In this document: positions 1 to 8,976 of the stretch, in pieces
How the letters are laid out: the number at the start of each line of letters is the position of its first letter
How positions within the stretch are numbered: position 1 is the first letter of the stretch
Origin: Ophiocordyceps camponoti-saundersi (nom. inval.)
Taxonomy: Eukaryota > Ascomycota > Sordariomycetes > Hypocreales > Ophiocordycipitaceae
Length of the DNA stretch: 38,336 nt
Assembly (NCBI GenBank): GCA_003339415.1
Contig: PDHQ01000166.1
Span: 1 to 38,336, forward strand
Reading direction: 5' to 3'
Position numbers and translations under genes: made by a program
The notes under the pieces: model-generated
The model's input: the letters and a program-made list of their open reading frames with translations, nothing else
What the model was told of the DNA's origin: nothing
The model's database searches: none

Positions 1-1040
1 GATTTTGTACTGCTGTTATGTGGCGTAGCGTGGCGCGGAAAAAATATCTTAGTCACGAGGTACGTACTACCCTTTTTAGGAATGTCGTGTCTAATAGGAA
101 TAGGTGCCGTGGCAAATATGAATACTCCTCAGCTAGCATCCATTTTGAGTCACAAAGTGAGGTGCTTGTTGCCTGAATGTAATCTAACTATATAGGAGAT
201 TCATCCGCGCTGAAGCGGAAGCTACAGATCATGAGACTGGCTTGTCAAGCCGAGGTTATCTCGAATATCTTCTCCCTCTCACGCCTCCGCTCTCTCATCT
301 CTCGTCTCCTCCCGCCAGGATGTAGTAGACGTAAGAACAAGGTCAATAGAAATAGACTCACTATAAGCCCTGACTCATATGAGACAACAAGAATTCGCGT
401 CGCTGGCTTGAGCACCTCAGCAGACGGAGGGAGCCCACCATAGCTCCGGTCGTCTCCACGACAATCTCGCCGCCGATGCTGCCTGCACCACTCCGGACCG
501 GCGGGAGTGAAGACGAAGTCCTCCTCACTCACTTGCCAACACTGTTCTGGACCTAGAAGCCTACACTCAGCAACGTCGAAGACGATCGCTTCCATACCGG
601 TCTCCGCGCCGCAGACGGTTCCACGGCCGCAGAAGTCGACTCTGGCTATTCCAGGCTCTTGATAACGCCTGTTGACTGTGAGTCCGACCCTTCTTTGGTT
701 TTCCTCGAAGTCGAAGGAATCTCCCTCGGTGTGATCTGTCGCAACGTAACTTTAAGAGATACGATCCCTAAGTTCGTGTAGCTGCTTCTTTCGTTATAAT
801 AGGACATGAACAAAGACGTTGTTTATCTCCCTGTGCCACTATGTTGATGAGGTTGATAGCGGTACCTGGATTGTCCCCCTACTCCTACTGCTATTGTTTC
901 CACGTCGCAACTGGCGACAATAAAAGGCATGCGATAGAAATATCCTCGACGCCGCAAAGAACCCACCCATTCATCCCATGATAACACGTTAAAAGCAACC
1001 TTTAAAACCCCCAGACTCCTCGCATAGTTCCCCCTATCAA
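1..1040. other. Left-edge region without a confident gene
   Basis: No complete gene is supported here. On the minus strand the frame from about 751 down to 245 is open. It reads like protein in its first part (segments such as RVDFCGRGTVCG and VAECRLLGPEQCWQ) and reaches a strong splice donor, GTGAGT, whose G is at 532. This could be one exon of an unrecognised small cysteine-containing protein or a decayed remnant. A stop lies just upstream (752-754) and no convincing start exon was found. The first 250 bases are AT-richer than the rest. The right end abuts the stop codon of IRC6 and should contain its 3' UTR. Confidence 0.3.
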
Positions 1041-2066
1041 TCACAGCTGCCTCACAACCTCCGCCACCGCCTCCGCCGTAACCTTCCGTCTCTGATCCTC
1101 GCTCAAATCAGAGCCAGCAAGCCGAACAGCCTGAAGTTTCCTCATCATGAAATCCAACTTGGAGAGATCTTCACCACGACTATCTCCGTCGATATTTTGC
1201 AGGCGATTGCTCGCCTCGCCTTCCTGTTCTTCTTGTTCTTCAGCGGACCAGAGAGCCTGTTTGAGAGCGTCGAGGTCGGCTTTTCCGAGACCTAGGTTTA
1301 GATCTTCGTCGTCGATTTCTGTTTCTGTGTCTGGTTCGGATTGTGTGCATGGTGCGATGGATTCCCAGTCGTTTGCTTCTAGGGCTTCCTTGACCCGGGC
1401 TATGCCGCTGCGTTCTGATGGCGTGAGTTAGATGAGAAAGGCTTGAGATATGAAAGATGGAAAGAAGAAAAAGGGAATGAAACGAACCTCCATCATCACC
1501 AACGGGAGACAAACGGCTTTTAGAATCGACATGGACGAACTCAAACCCCGTCTCGACACAAAGCTGATCCCACTCATCGACCTCATCCTCACCAACGTCG
1601 CCAAACCCCACCACCAACCTCACACCGTCCCATTCCCAACCACCAAGACGATGCACGACGCGACCAACATCTCGAACCAGACGACGAAGCTCTTCCCCGT
1701 CGACATCAGAACCCAAGTCCAAGACGACGACCAGCCCGCCGAGAACAGCCAACACCTCTGCCGCCTCGTCCGAGAGGAAGGAGTCGGCCCACTCCGCCGG
1801 CTCGGCCATCACGTCAAGCCATACCGGTATCGAAGCCTTGTAGTAGTTCGTCTCAAGGCGGAGATTGTGCGTCGTGCCGGCGAGGGATGTCGTGGGGGGG
1901 ACCTCTTCGCCTGTTAAGTCTATTAAGTTGTTTTTTTTGGCTGTCAGTTGGAAAGACAGAAGGGAGATTCGTGTAGGAAGGCCATGCCTTTGAGGATTTG
2001 CCGTAGAGAGTCGGTCTGCTTCTCTAGACTGACGGCTAGAAGCCGCTTGGGGTTGGAGACGTCCAT
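1041..2066 (-). CDS. IRC6: Irc6 / alpha-gamma-adaptin-binding protein p34 family
   Basis: Predicted 294 residues in three exons: 2066-1988, 1919-1488 and 1414-1041. The family (yeast Irc6, human AAGAB) has a small-GTPase-like fold and assists clathrin adaptor AP-1/AP-2 function in vesicle traffic. Recognition rests on the N-terminus (SNPKRLLAVSLEKQ, then DLTGEE), the core SIPVWLDVMAEPAEW, and a following hydrophobic strand and acidic loop (VDEWDQLCVETGFEFV). A C-terminal helix ends RKVTAEAVAEVVRQL. Start ATG 2066 was chosen because it yields this N-terminus; a longer upstream frame (from 2187) is out of register with it. Intron 1 (1987-1920) begins GC rather than GT and ends AATAG; it is required to join ILK to DLTGEE. 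Intron 2 (1487-1415) is GTTCGT..CAG. An ATCACGTG element lies about 150 bp upstream. The total of 885 nt closes the frame exactly. Confidence 0.85.
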
Positions 2067-2214
2067 TGTGGGGGGAAGAAGCGAGCTTATGACGTCGATG
2101 AGGTTTCGGGTGACGCGATGTTGAAGAAGTCGGGCTTATCGGTTTATCGTGGGAAGGTGTGATTACATCAGCCATTTCAGGGTTCATGGGGTGTGTACCT
2201 AGGTAAGTAAGAGC

Positions 2215-2222
2215 ATCACGTG
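2215..2222 (+). promoter_or_regulatory. RTCACGTG E-box upstream of IRC6
   Basis: ATCACGTG, containing the CACGTG core at 2217-2222, sits about 150 bp upstream of the IRC6 start codon. It matches the Cbf1/bHLH core that recurs in three other promoters of this window. The position fits a core-promoter-proximal site; binding is inferred. Confidence 0.4.
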
Positions 2223-2586
2223 GGAGCTACACTTCACTGTGAGGCTCTATTCGTACACCAGCCATCTCGTTGATATCCCCTTTGAAGAGGGTGAAACTTG
2301 TTTAAACTACCGAGGCATACGATTGTGTCTCTTTGTCTCTCGAACATGCTCTATTTACAGAGAAGGATCAACATGCTGCCACAACAGCTGTAGCAGTGAG
2401 ACTCCTGTGGCTTGCACGCGCCTCTAAGACGGGACGGGTGTAAGGCAAGACGGAGGTAAGGAAGACCATGTCCAGAGATGGTTCCTGGTGAACATGTTTA
2501 AACCCAAACAGTTGTTGTGTAACTTCACGAGCCTACAAACTCTTACCATCCCATCTAAACCCAAACCAAACTAGAAGAGAAGGCTA
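2223..2586. other. Intergenic, IRC6 promoter and downstream region of small secreted gene
   Basis: About 360 bases with only short, non-protein-like frames. It should hold the IRC6 promoter (minus-strand transcription) and the 3' UTR of the gene at 2587-3004. No repeat or RNA gene was seen. Confidence 0.5.
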
Positions 2587-3004
2587 TTACAAACCGGCAC
2601 GCAACACCCCCCGATGCTCATCCTTAACCTCCGAAGGCCACGACTCTCGTCTCGGGTAACAACACCGAGCCCTAACCGCGCCGATGTAGGGCTGCACCTT
2701 GATGACCTTTGTCTTCTGCCAGCCAGCAGGGCAGTTTCTACCACTCTTCCATATGCAGTGAGGGCGATGGGGGGAGTGAAGTCGACTTTGAGAGTGAGGG
2801 CGATGGGGATAATGCTCCCGACGTAGAAAACCATCTTGAAATAGCCAGGTTTAGTTTCGAGACGAGATGAGATGATAGAGCGGATGGGAAAACAGAGGGG
2901 GGGGAAGGGGAAGGATTAGGGTTTCTAGTACCGAAAGCTGAGGCGAGACATGCCGATAAGATGATGGCGATGATGAAACGTGCGGTTATCGAGTATATCT
3001 GCAT
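2587..3004 (-). CDS. Small secreted protein, unrecognised
   Basis: Proposed 106 residues in two exons, 3004-2932 and 2834-2587. The first exon is a clear signal peptide (MQIYSITARFIIAIILSACL, then ASAF). The intron 2931-2835 (97 nt) starts GTACTA and ends TTTCAAG, with a CTAAAC branch-like element. After it comes a His/Arg/Pro-rich stretch with a duplicated PHRPH unit, then a cysteine-containing end: HCIWKSGRNCPAGW and VRARCCYPRRE. Four cysteines remain after the signal peptide, which suits an extracellular disulfide-bonded protein. An in-frame ATG at 3067 would add a leader without improving the signal peptide, so 3004 is preferred. I do not recognise the family. The donor is weak, so the exact junction is uncertain; without splicing the frame ends soon after the signal peptide. 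Confidence 0.4.
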
Positions 3005-3588
3005 CTTGGAGTCGCTCCCGAGAACAAGGGGAAATGAAGAGGAGAGAGAAAGAGAAGGTTGATTCACGGCATGGAAAGAGAGAGAGGGCTGGTGAAGCGC
3101 ACGAAATAAATACGGTGTGGAATCAGAGTTTGTAGGCGTGAAAAGAGGCTCACGACGTGCCTAGACTGGCAGAAGCAAGTCCATCAACCTTCAACCTCTA
3201 CGCGTCCGAAGGGGCTGAAGAATAGACAGGCAAGTTAACGAGATGGTTCAAGGTAAGCTGCGGCGAGTGCCTCTTCTATTGTCGATATTCAAGAGATAGT
3301 GACTAGGATCAGAAGAAGAAAGGAAAGGAAAGCTGGGCAGAAAGAGTTGTGTTTAGTAAAAGCTGTTTACACCGCTTAACCTGTGTATACATTTCTCCAT
3401 CAAAATGGCATCTTTAACCCTCATAACGGATACTTGTAATCATGTACGCGTTTCCACATTAAACCCATCCTTGTGCTGAACCCTAAGACATTCATGATAT
3501 CAACTCGACTCTTTCCCCATCAACTCTCCCAGCAACTCAACTCTCCCATCAACCAACCCCTTCCACCAACCCAACACCATCAACTCCC
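3005..3588. other. Intergenic between two small secreted genes
   Basis: Contains purine/pyrimidine-biased leader sequence just upstream of 3004. Further right is a run of CCATCAACTC-like low-complexity sequence (about 3500-3590), in the expected 3' UTR of the next gene. No gene, RNA or mobile element was recognised. Confidence 0.5.
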
Positions 3589-3895
3589 TCACGCAACGCA
3601 AATCCCAGGCTAAGTTTCAAGTCAGCCTTCCCCATCATCAACCCATGACCAAGTCTCCCTTCACCACCCTCTCCACGACACCCTCCCCACGAACCTCCTT
3701 AAGAAAAAACACAAGACTCACGCTGACGACACTGGCCCCAAGACAAGCTCCCGAACAGCACGAATCGCAAATCCGAGCCCACGACAGCCCGCCGTCGCAA
3801 CAGTCCTTGGCCGCGTTGCACCTCTTCTCCAGGTGAAGCGGCTTCGAGGCGACGAGGCCAGCGAGGAGGGAGACGAGGAGGAAGTAGCACTTCAT
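3589..3895 (-). CDS. Small cysteine-rich secreted protein with Kex2-type propeptide
   Basis: Predicted 64 residues in two exons, 3895-3722 and 3609-3589. It has a signal peptide (MKCYFLLVSLLAGLVAS), then a short propeptide ending LEKR, a typical Kex2 cleavage site. The mature peptide begins CNAAKDCC. It would be about 39 residues with eight cysteines (C..CC..C..CC..C..C). The last cysteine comes from a tiny second exon coding PGICVA. The intron 3721-3610 has a perfect GTGAGT donor, a GCTGAC branch site and a TTAG acceptor, and joining gives an even cysteine count, which supports the model. A TATA box lies about 100 bp upstream. This architecture is typical of fungal apoplastic effectors or antimicrobial peptides, but no named family was recognised. 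Confidence 0.7.
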
Positions 3896-3993
3896 GATCT
3901 TTCTTTCTTTTCTCTCTCCTTTCAGTTTGTCTTCTTTTCTTCTCTCCTTTGAGTTTGTCTTGTCTCTTTATTCTCCACGAGAGAAAGCCTTCC

Positions 3994-4001
3994 CTTTTAT
4001 A
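3994..4001 (-). promoter_or_regulatory. TATA box of cysteine-rich secreted gene
   Basis: TATAAAAG on the minus strand, about 100 bp upstream of the ATG at 3895. It is followed by a CT-rich stretch on the coding strand, the usual layout of a strongly expressed fungal promoter. Confidence 0.55.
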
Positions 4002-4752
4002 CAACTGACAAAGCCATCACCTAGCCTAACAACCCCAGCCCCAACCCCAATATCTCTTCCAGCGACTCTACCCCTACCATCTCCATCCCAATAACAAGCA
4101 ACCAACCGCGTCTCACATAGTAACGCAGATGCAAGTCTCAACCACAATTATCGAAATACGGTTTTAAAAACATGCAACATCCCATCCCATTCCACAGCTT
4201 CCCCCCTCACAGCTTCCCCAAACCCGACAGAAAAGAGTTTAACCACAAGGAAGAAGACCAAGCTGAAGAAAAGCAAAGCTAATCCCCTTTCCAAGAATGC
4301 AGACCAACCCAGTACTAGCAGCTGATTCGATCCCTTCAGAACTACATTGCCATGACCTGATCTCCTCGTCTCTGATTAGGCCAAAATTGGATCGCAGCTG
4401 AAAAGATGCAAGCAAAAAGGGAAGAGGGGAATAAAACCGGCGTCATGTTTCTCGATGCCACGTCAATAGTCGCCTTCTCTAGTGCCCCGTCTGTTGCATC
4501 GCTTCTGGACCTTGGCTGTTCCCGCTGCAAACCTAGATAGGTATATACCTACCTAGGTAGTATATAGGTAGATAGAACGCGCATAGGTACACGAAAAGTG
4601 ACTCCCCTTATCAAACCCCTCCGAGTACGAAAAGCAAGCATCCAGCAAAGCAGAGTATCCAACTCGTCAGAGTACCCAACTCATCACGTCATGTCATGTA
4701 TCGTCCGTAGATACTTAGGTAGATAGAGGAGGGAGAGGGAACAGCAAAGGGG
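4002..4752. other. Intergenic
   Basis: No gene supported. Contains a cluster of TAGGTA/ACCTA repeats around 4530-4575, including the perfect palindrome CTACCTAGGTAG at 4549-4560. The region should hold the distal promoter of the gene at 3589-3895 and the 3' UTR of the gene at 4753-5976. Confidence 0.5.
4549..4560. repeat. ACCTAGGT palindrome within TAGGTA repeat cluster
   Basis: CTACCTAGGTAG is a perfect 12-bp palindrome flanked by further TAGGTA copies. Similar TACCTAGGTA appears at about 2196 and TTAGGTAGAT at about 4713. Confidence 0.5.
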
Positions 4753-5976
4753 TCAACACTCGTCACCTCCCCAGCCAAAGGATTGGTTCACCACCCCCAT
4801 AGCCGCTTGAACTCCCTCCATCACAGACCCCCCCCGTGCAGTAGTAACAGTCTGAGTTCGAGCCCGCTCCAGATCAGACCGGTCCAGTTCACCGTCCCTA
4901 CGCTCGAGCATGGCTCGCTGGATGGCAGGCGCCCACAACGAGTACCAGCTGTCCTCGCTGACCCCGGCCGCGTACTTTCTCCGACCGGGAACGCTGGTCG
5001 GCTGACTTGCGTACCACTCGGCCGTCACCGTCTCCCAGCGACGGGTGCGGAAGAAGAGAAAAGGCCAGGTCAGGACGAAGAGCAGCGTGACGTAGAAGAT
5101 GAAGCAGATCCAGCGAGTAAGACGCCAGCGATTGATCCGACAGTTGCTGTACACGTCGGCATAGGCGTTTTCGACGGTGAAGCTGACGACGGCGTGGCCT
5201 CGGTAGTTGGTGGCGCGGACCAGGGCCTCGAGCCGGCTTCGGATCAGGTCCCAATTCCAGCCGACGATCCGACGCCTCAGCGAGAAGCAGCGCAGGTGAG
5301 AGGAGCTGGCGCAGTAGCGGTGGCACCACAGATCCAAGCCGGACGGGCCGTCTTGCTGAGCCTCGACCGCGCCGGGGTTCGGGGCGCCGCCGAAGCCCGG
5401 GGCGCGGTCGGGAAAGACGGTGCCTCGACGGACCTTTTCGAAGTTGCCGGCCGTGACGAGGGCACGCCACGACTGTTGACGACGGATGTCCGAGTACAGC
5501 AGATGGGTCAGGTCGATGCGGATATCGAAGTCGACTACTTCTTTATCCGATGACGCATGACTCTTGTCGTGGGATCGAGGCCGACGCTCACGATGGGTGC
5601 CGCGTAGCCGAACATATGGACGGGGAGGGATGACGGCTAAGCGGCGCATGTGGTCTGCGAGGAAGACGGGGTCGGAGTCGAGGCGAGAGTCGAGGTAATA
5701 GGCCCTTGTCCCGTCGCCATCGTGGGTAAAGGGCGCTACGAGGGGGTTCGCGCCGCGGGGAATCAGGGGATCGACAGGCCCATTGCCCAAGAAGTCTTCG
5801 TGCTCGGTGTAGAGTGGCGGGAGATCATCGTCGGGGTTGTCACGGTAGGGTGAAGGAGGGGTTGCATGGAGGGAAATGGCGCTGCCTGGCTCGTTGACGC
5901 GGGTTGAGGGGGATTGCTGCGGCTGCTGCTGCTGCTGCTGCGGCGAGGAGACGAGGTCATCAGACGGCTTTCCCAT
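4753..5976 (-). CDS. Uncharacterised protein with one transmembrane segment
   Basis: Single exon, 407 residues from ATG 5976. An upstream in-frame ATG at 6138 would prepend a Ser/Pro-rich stretch that looks like a translated CT-rich leader, so 5976 is preferred. Order of parts: polyglutamine tract near residues 12-20, acidic proline-rich segment (DDDLPPLYTEHEDF), a charged central region (PPRPYVRLRGTHRERR, then EVVDFDIRIDLTHLL), a Cys/Trp-containing segment (DLWCHRYC, GWNWDLIRSRLE), a single strong membrane helix about residues 290-310 (ICFIFYVTLLFVLTWPFLFF), and a C-terminal tail with AEWYASQPTS and a glycine-rich end. It reads like a conserved fungal membrane-anchored protein of unknown role. 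I do not recognise a named family and assign no function. Confidence 0.75.
   Translation of the reverse strand: MGKPSDDLVSSPQQQQQQPQQSPSTRVNEPGSAISLHATPPSPYRDNPDDDLPPLYTEHEDFLGNGPVDPLIPRGANPLVAPFTHDGDGTRAYYLDSRLDSDPVFLADHMRRLAVIPPRPYVRLRGTHRERRPRSHDKSHASSDKEVVDFDIRIDLTHLLYSDIRRQQSWRALVTAGNFEKVRRGTVFPDRAPGFGGAPNPGAVEAQQDGPSGLDLWCHRYCASSSHLRCFSLRRRIVGWNWDLIRSRLEALVRATNYRGHAVVSFTVENAYADVYSNCRINRWRLTRWICFIFYVTLLFVLTWPFLFFRTRRWETVTAEWYASQPTSVPGRRKYAAGVSEDSWYSLWAPAIQRAMLERRDGELDRSDLERARTQTVTTARGGSVMEGVQAAMGVVNQSFGWGGDEC
5922..5942 (+). repeat. CTG trinucleotide repeat (polyglutamine on minus strand)
   Basis: GGCTGCTGCTGCTGCTGCTG-like run inside the coding region of the gene at 4753-5976. It encodes the glutamine tract near its N-terminus. 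Confidence 0.7.
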
Positions 5977-7123
5977 TGCAGGATGGTGAGAATCCGAGAG
6001 GGTGGTGGAGGTGGAGGAGGAGAAGAAGCAGGAGGAGCAGGAGAAGACTGGGATGAGGATTGGATGGGAGGGAGGGAGGGAGGAGGAGGAGTTGGAGAAG
6101 GTGGAGGAGGAGAAGGACGAAATAGGTGTGGATGACACGAATAACAGGGGGAGGGGGAAGAAGGGTGATGGTCACGTGACTGAAGACTGCCTGCTACAGA
6201 CTATCTTCCGTCTACTGTAGTCACGCGTGCGGGGAGGCCACTGTTTGCTTCTTCCAGTCGTTGCAGGGGTGGGGGCTGTGCTGTGTGATTGTGATGGATG
6301 GAAGACGGCGTGCCACACACAGCGTCACACTGATGACACTTGATGCGACGAGGCTTCAAGGGCCTTCAGCTCTCAAGCGCGCCAAAGTTCGGCTCAGCCC
6401 CGGCTGAAAAGGAGACCGGATTGCCTAATCGGGTAATCGAAATCGTTAACGGGGGAATCCCCTGAGGGGGGGCGGATTAACTGTTGATGCGTCCAACCAC
6501 CGAGATGAATCACCTAGTGCCCACGACTAACTGCCCCTGTGTGTGTTTACGTGTATAAGTCGAGCCAGACTGGGATTATAAAGGGCAGCTCGAATGCGAT
6601 TTTCACTGAATACTTACTCTTCAGACCTTGACTGAGACGAAGCCTGATTAACTAATAAATCCCTTCTCCTAATCACAAGGAAAAAAAAACCAGAAAAGAG
6701 CCCCCTAAACTCGTAACCTTAACCCCCTTACTCCATACATACCTCTCCCAAGAACCAAAGAAAACCACAACCATCAGATACCGCATAAAGTGAACATAAA
6801 TCTACATAAAAAAGCCCTTATAGACGGTCTGAAAAACCTCAAGCTGCCAAGATATATAATCCGAATTCATCACGGAATAGAGAAGATCGAACAAGGATGA
6901 GAGAAGAAAAATCGAATTCAACCCCCTAGTAAAACAAGAAGGAACACGAACTCGTCGACATATTCGCCAAGACTTTTCCAATCCCATCTTTTTCTTGGCC
7001 GTCTGATAAAATTCATAGAATGAAAGAGCAAGCAGAAATAACCGAAGGGGTTTTTCCCCCATCTCGTCTGAGTCCCTTTATTCCCTACGGGTAAATAAAA
7101 CCATACCGTCTTAATCACCAGTC
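5977..7123. other. Intergenic, promoter of two divergent genes
   Basis: About 1.1 kb between two divergent genes. The left part has long GGA/GGT low-complexity sequence (CT-rich leader of the minus gene) and the palindrome GTCACGTGAC. The right part is AT-rich with poly-A tracts, leading into the TATA box of the plus gene. No coding frame looks protein-like. Confidence 0.5.
6171..6180. promoter_or_regulatory. GTCACGTGAC palindromic E-box
   Basis: Perfect 10-bp palindrome with CACGTG core, about 195 bp upstream of the start at 5976. It is the most extended of the four RTCACGTG sites in this window. Confidence 0.5.
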
Positions 7124-7130
7124 TATAAAA
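7124..7130 (+). promoter_or_regulatory. TATA box of enterotoxin-like gene
   Basis: TATAAAA about 100 bp upstream of ATG 7232. It is followed by an A/C-rich leader (CAACAAAAAACCC-like), a common fungal 5' UTR composition. Confidence 0.55.
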
Positions 7131-7231
7131 ACCCTCCCACTCGGTTTCCTAAAAAGAACCACCCTCAACGAAGAATCCCAACTTCAAAAAACACATCTCC
7201 AACAAAAAACCCATCCCAAAAAAAGCCAACC

Positions 7232-8976
7232 ATGAAGTTACGCAACTGGCTCTCCGCAGCCCTAACCCTCTCAACGCTGAGCCAAGCTCAACGCTACCCC
7301 AGCGCGCCTGACAACATGTTCAACCGCACAATGGAGAAGTCAAGGACCGTCTTCATCGCCTTCCTAGTCGGTCTCGCAGCCGAAGACCCAGACCAGCACA
7401 CGCCGCTGTACTTCCGTCGCCGAGGCGGAATAGGCGACGTCCCCTCCGACCTCCGCGGCCGATCTCCCTACTCCGACACGTCATACGGCTACGACACGGC
7501 CGAGACGAGGCTAAGCGGGACCGGACCGTGGATAAGTCTAAACCTGAACCTGACATCCGAAGTGGAAAACCTCCACGGCGGCTTCCGAAGCTTCATCGTC
7601 TACGCCGTTTCCACCTCGCCTAACATGCTCCTCACCCCTGAGACGGACCATCCACATCGCGTCTCAGCCCTAGGCGGCATCCCCTGGTCGCAGATCCGAG
7701 GCTGGGCCTGGCTAAACTACGACCAGTGGCGGATGCCCGACAGTCTAGAATGGGAGCGAAACCTCGAATTCGACGACCGATGGCACCAGCTCGGCATGAG
7801 CGGTCCCCAGCCTATGCTATCGGGACGGTTGGAGCCTCCGGATGCGCTGTTCATGAGACATGTTGCTTGGCATTTTATGCGCTTCATCACCGAGCCTAGT
7901 GATCGGTTGGGAAGCTTGCTTTCTGAACTGCTTGACTGGCGTCCTTATGCCCAGCCTAGAGACTTCCCCTTGCTTCGGAACGGACTTGAGGATCTAGAGG
8001 GCCAAGAGCTTCCCACCGAGCGCCGAGCGTCGACATCATCCGACAACGGCAGACAGCGTGAGGGCTGACCCTCAACCCTCTTCCCCTCAGTTCTGCTAAT
8101 GAGAAAAAAAACGGCAGCCAATTCCCTTCAGATGAACATCCTCCGACAATTCAACTGGCAAAACCTCGACGTCCCGGAATTCATCCGCATCGGCATGACA
8201 GGAAATCTAGACCCAACGCCGCGTCTCTGCACAGCAGCCCTCTTCTCCCTCCGAGGCCTCTACTTCACCACCCAAAAGCGCGACGTCCAATCTTCACCTT
8301 CTTCCTCTTCCTCTTCTCCTCCCCCGGAAACAGACGAAGACGATCTCTTCAACAAGCCAAAAGACACCTCGTCCTGCACCGACCTCTCCAACCTCGTCAA
8401 AGGCGGCTGCGACTCCATAACCGGCCTACAGGTAGATTTCCACCTCGGAAACAAGGGCACAAACGAGGCAGTCGGCCTCATCGTCCGCGACGGCCGCTCC
8501 ATCACCGATTCCGTCATCCCCCTCATCCCCTTCTCCGCCTCCGCCACGCCTCACCAGGCCGTCAAAGGTCACGAGGTCGATTTGAAGCGAGTCTTTGGTT
8601 CCGACGTCGTGGCCCTTCGCGATGTCAAGTACGTCATCCTGCTCGATACGCCCCGTAGAGGAAGCGAGCCGCACGACTGGACCTTTGGAGGTGAGTTTTT
8701 TTTCTCTTCCTCTTCCTCTTCCTCTTCTCTACTCCTCCTCCATCTGATAGTCTCCTTTCCCCCCCTTCGATACCCTCCATATAAACCCCTAGCTAACCCC
8801 CCTAAAAAGGCATAACTCTCACAGCTACCTGCGCAAACTCAACACAAAAGATGGAAATGGTCAAGTACAGCTCCGTAAACGAAGTCGTTCAAAACTCTAC
8901 CCCGGACACGAACCGCCAGCCAGAGGTTGTCTGGAGACGCGATCTCACCCGCGAAGACTGGGATATCAAGGCGTAG
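7232..8976 (+). CDS. Secreted enterotoxin-A-like (ADP-ribosyltransferase fold) protein, catalytic residues degenerate
   Basis: Predicted 516 residues in three exons: 7232-8057, 8118-8690 and 8825-8976. The first 20 residues are a signal peptide (MKLRNWLSAALTLSTLSQAQ). Residues about 56-160 resemble the heat-labile-enterotoxin A domain family, which transfers ADP-ribose from NAD to host proteins and is expanded in insect-pathogenic fungi. The hallmark SALGGIPWSQIRGW is intact (145-158). The family's Ser-Thr-Ser strand is replaced by ISLNLNLT, and the two catalytic glutamate positions before VSALGG are Pro141 and Arg143. The LYxR strand reads LYFRRRGG. It may therefore be inactive or work differently. 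The C-terminal half has the cysteine-bearing segments PRLCTAALFS, GGCDSITGL and TCANSTQ, plausibly a disulfide-linked partner domain. Intron 1 (8058-8117, GTGAGG..CTAAT..CAG) removes a stop; intron 2 (8691-8824) has GTGAGT. No introduced frameshift was needed. Confidence 0.8.

Noticed and set aside
4845..4870. GTTCGAGCCC resembling a tRNA B box
   Set aside because: It lies inside a coding exon, with no A box at the right distance and no cloverleaf.
8058..8090. A 33-nt GTGAGG..CAG intron in the enterotoxin-like gene
   Set aside because: Too short for a fungal intron and it leaves stops. The 60-nt version ending at 8117 uses the CTAAT branch site and keeps frame.
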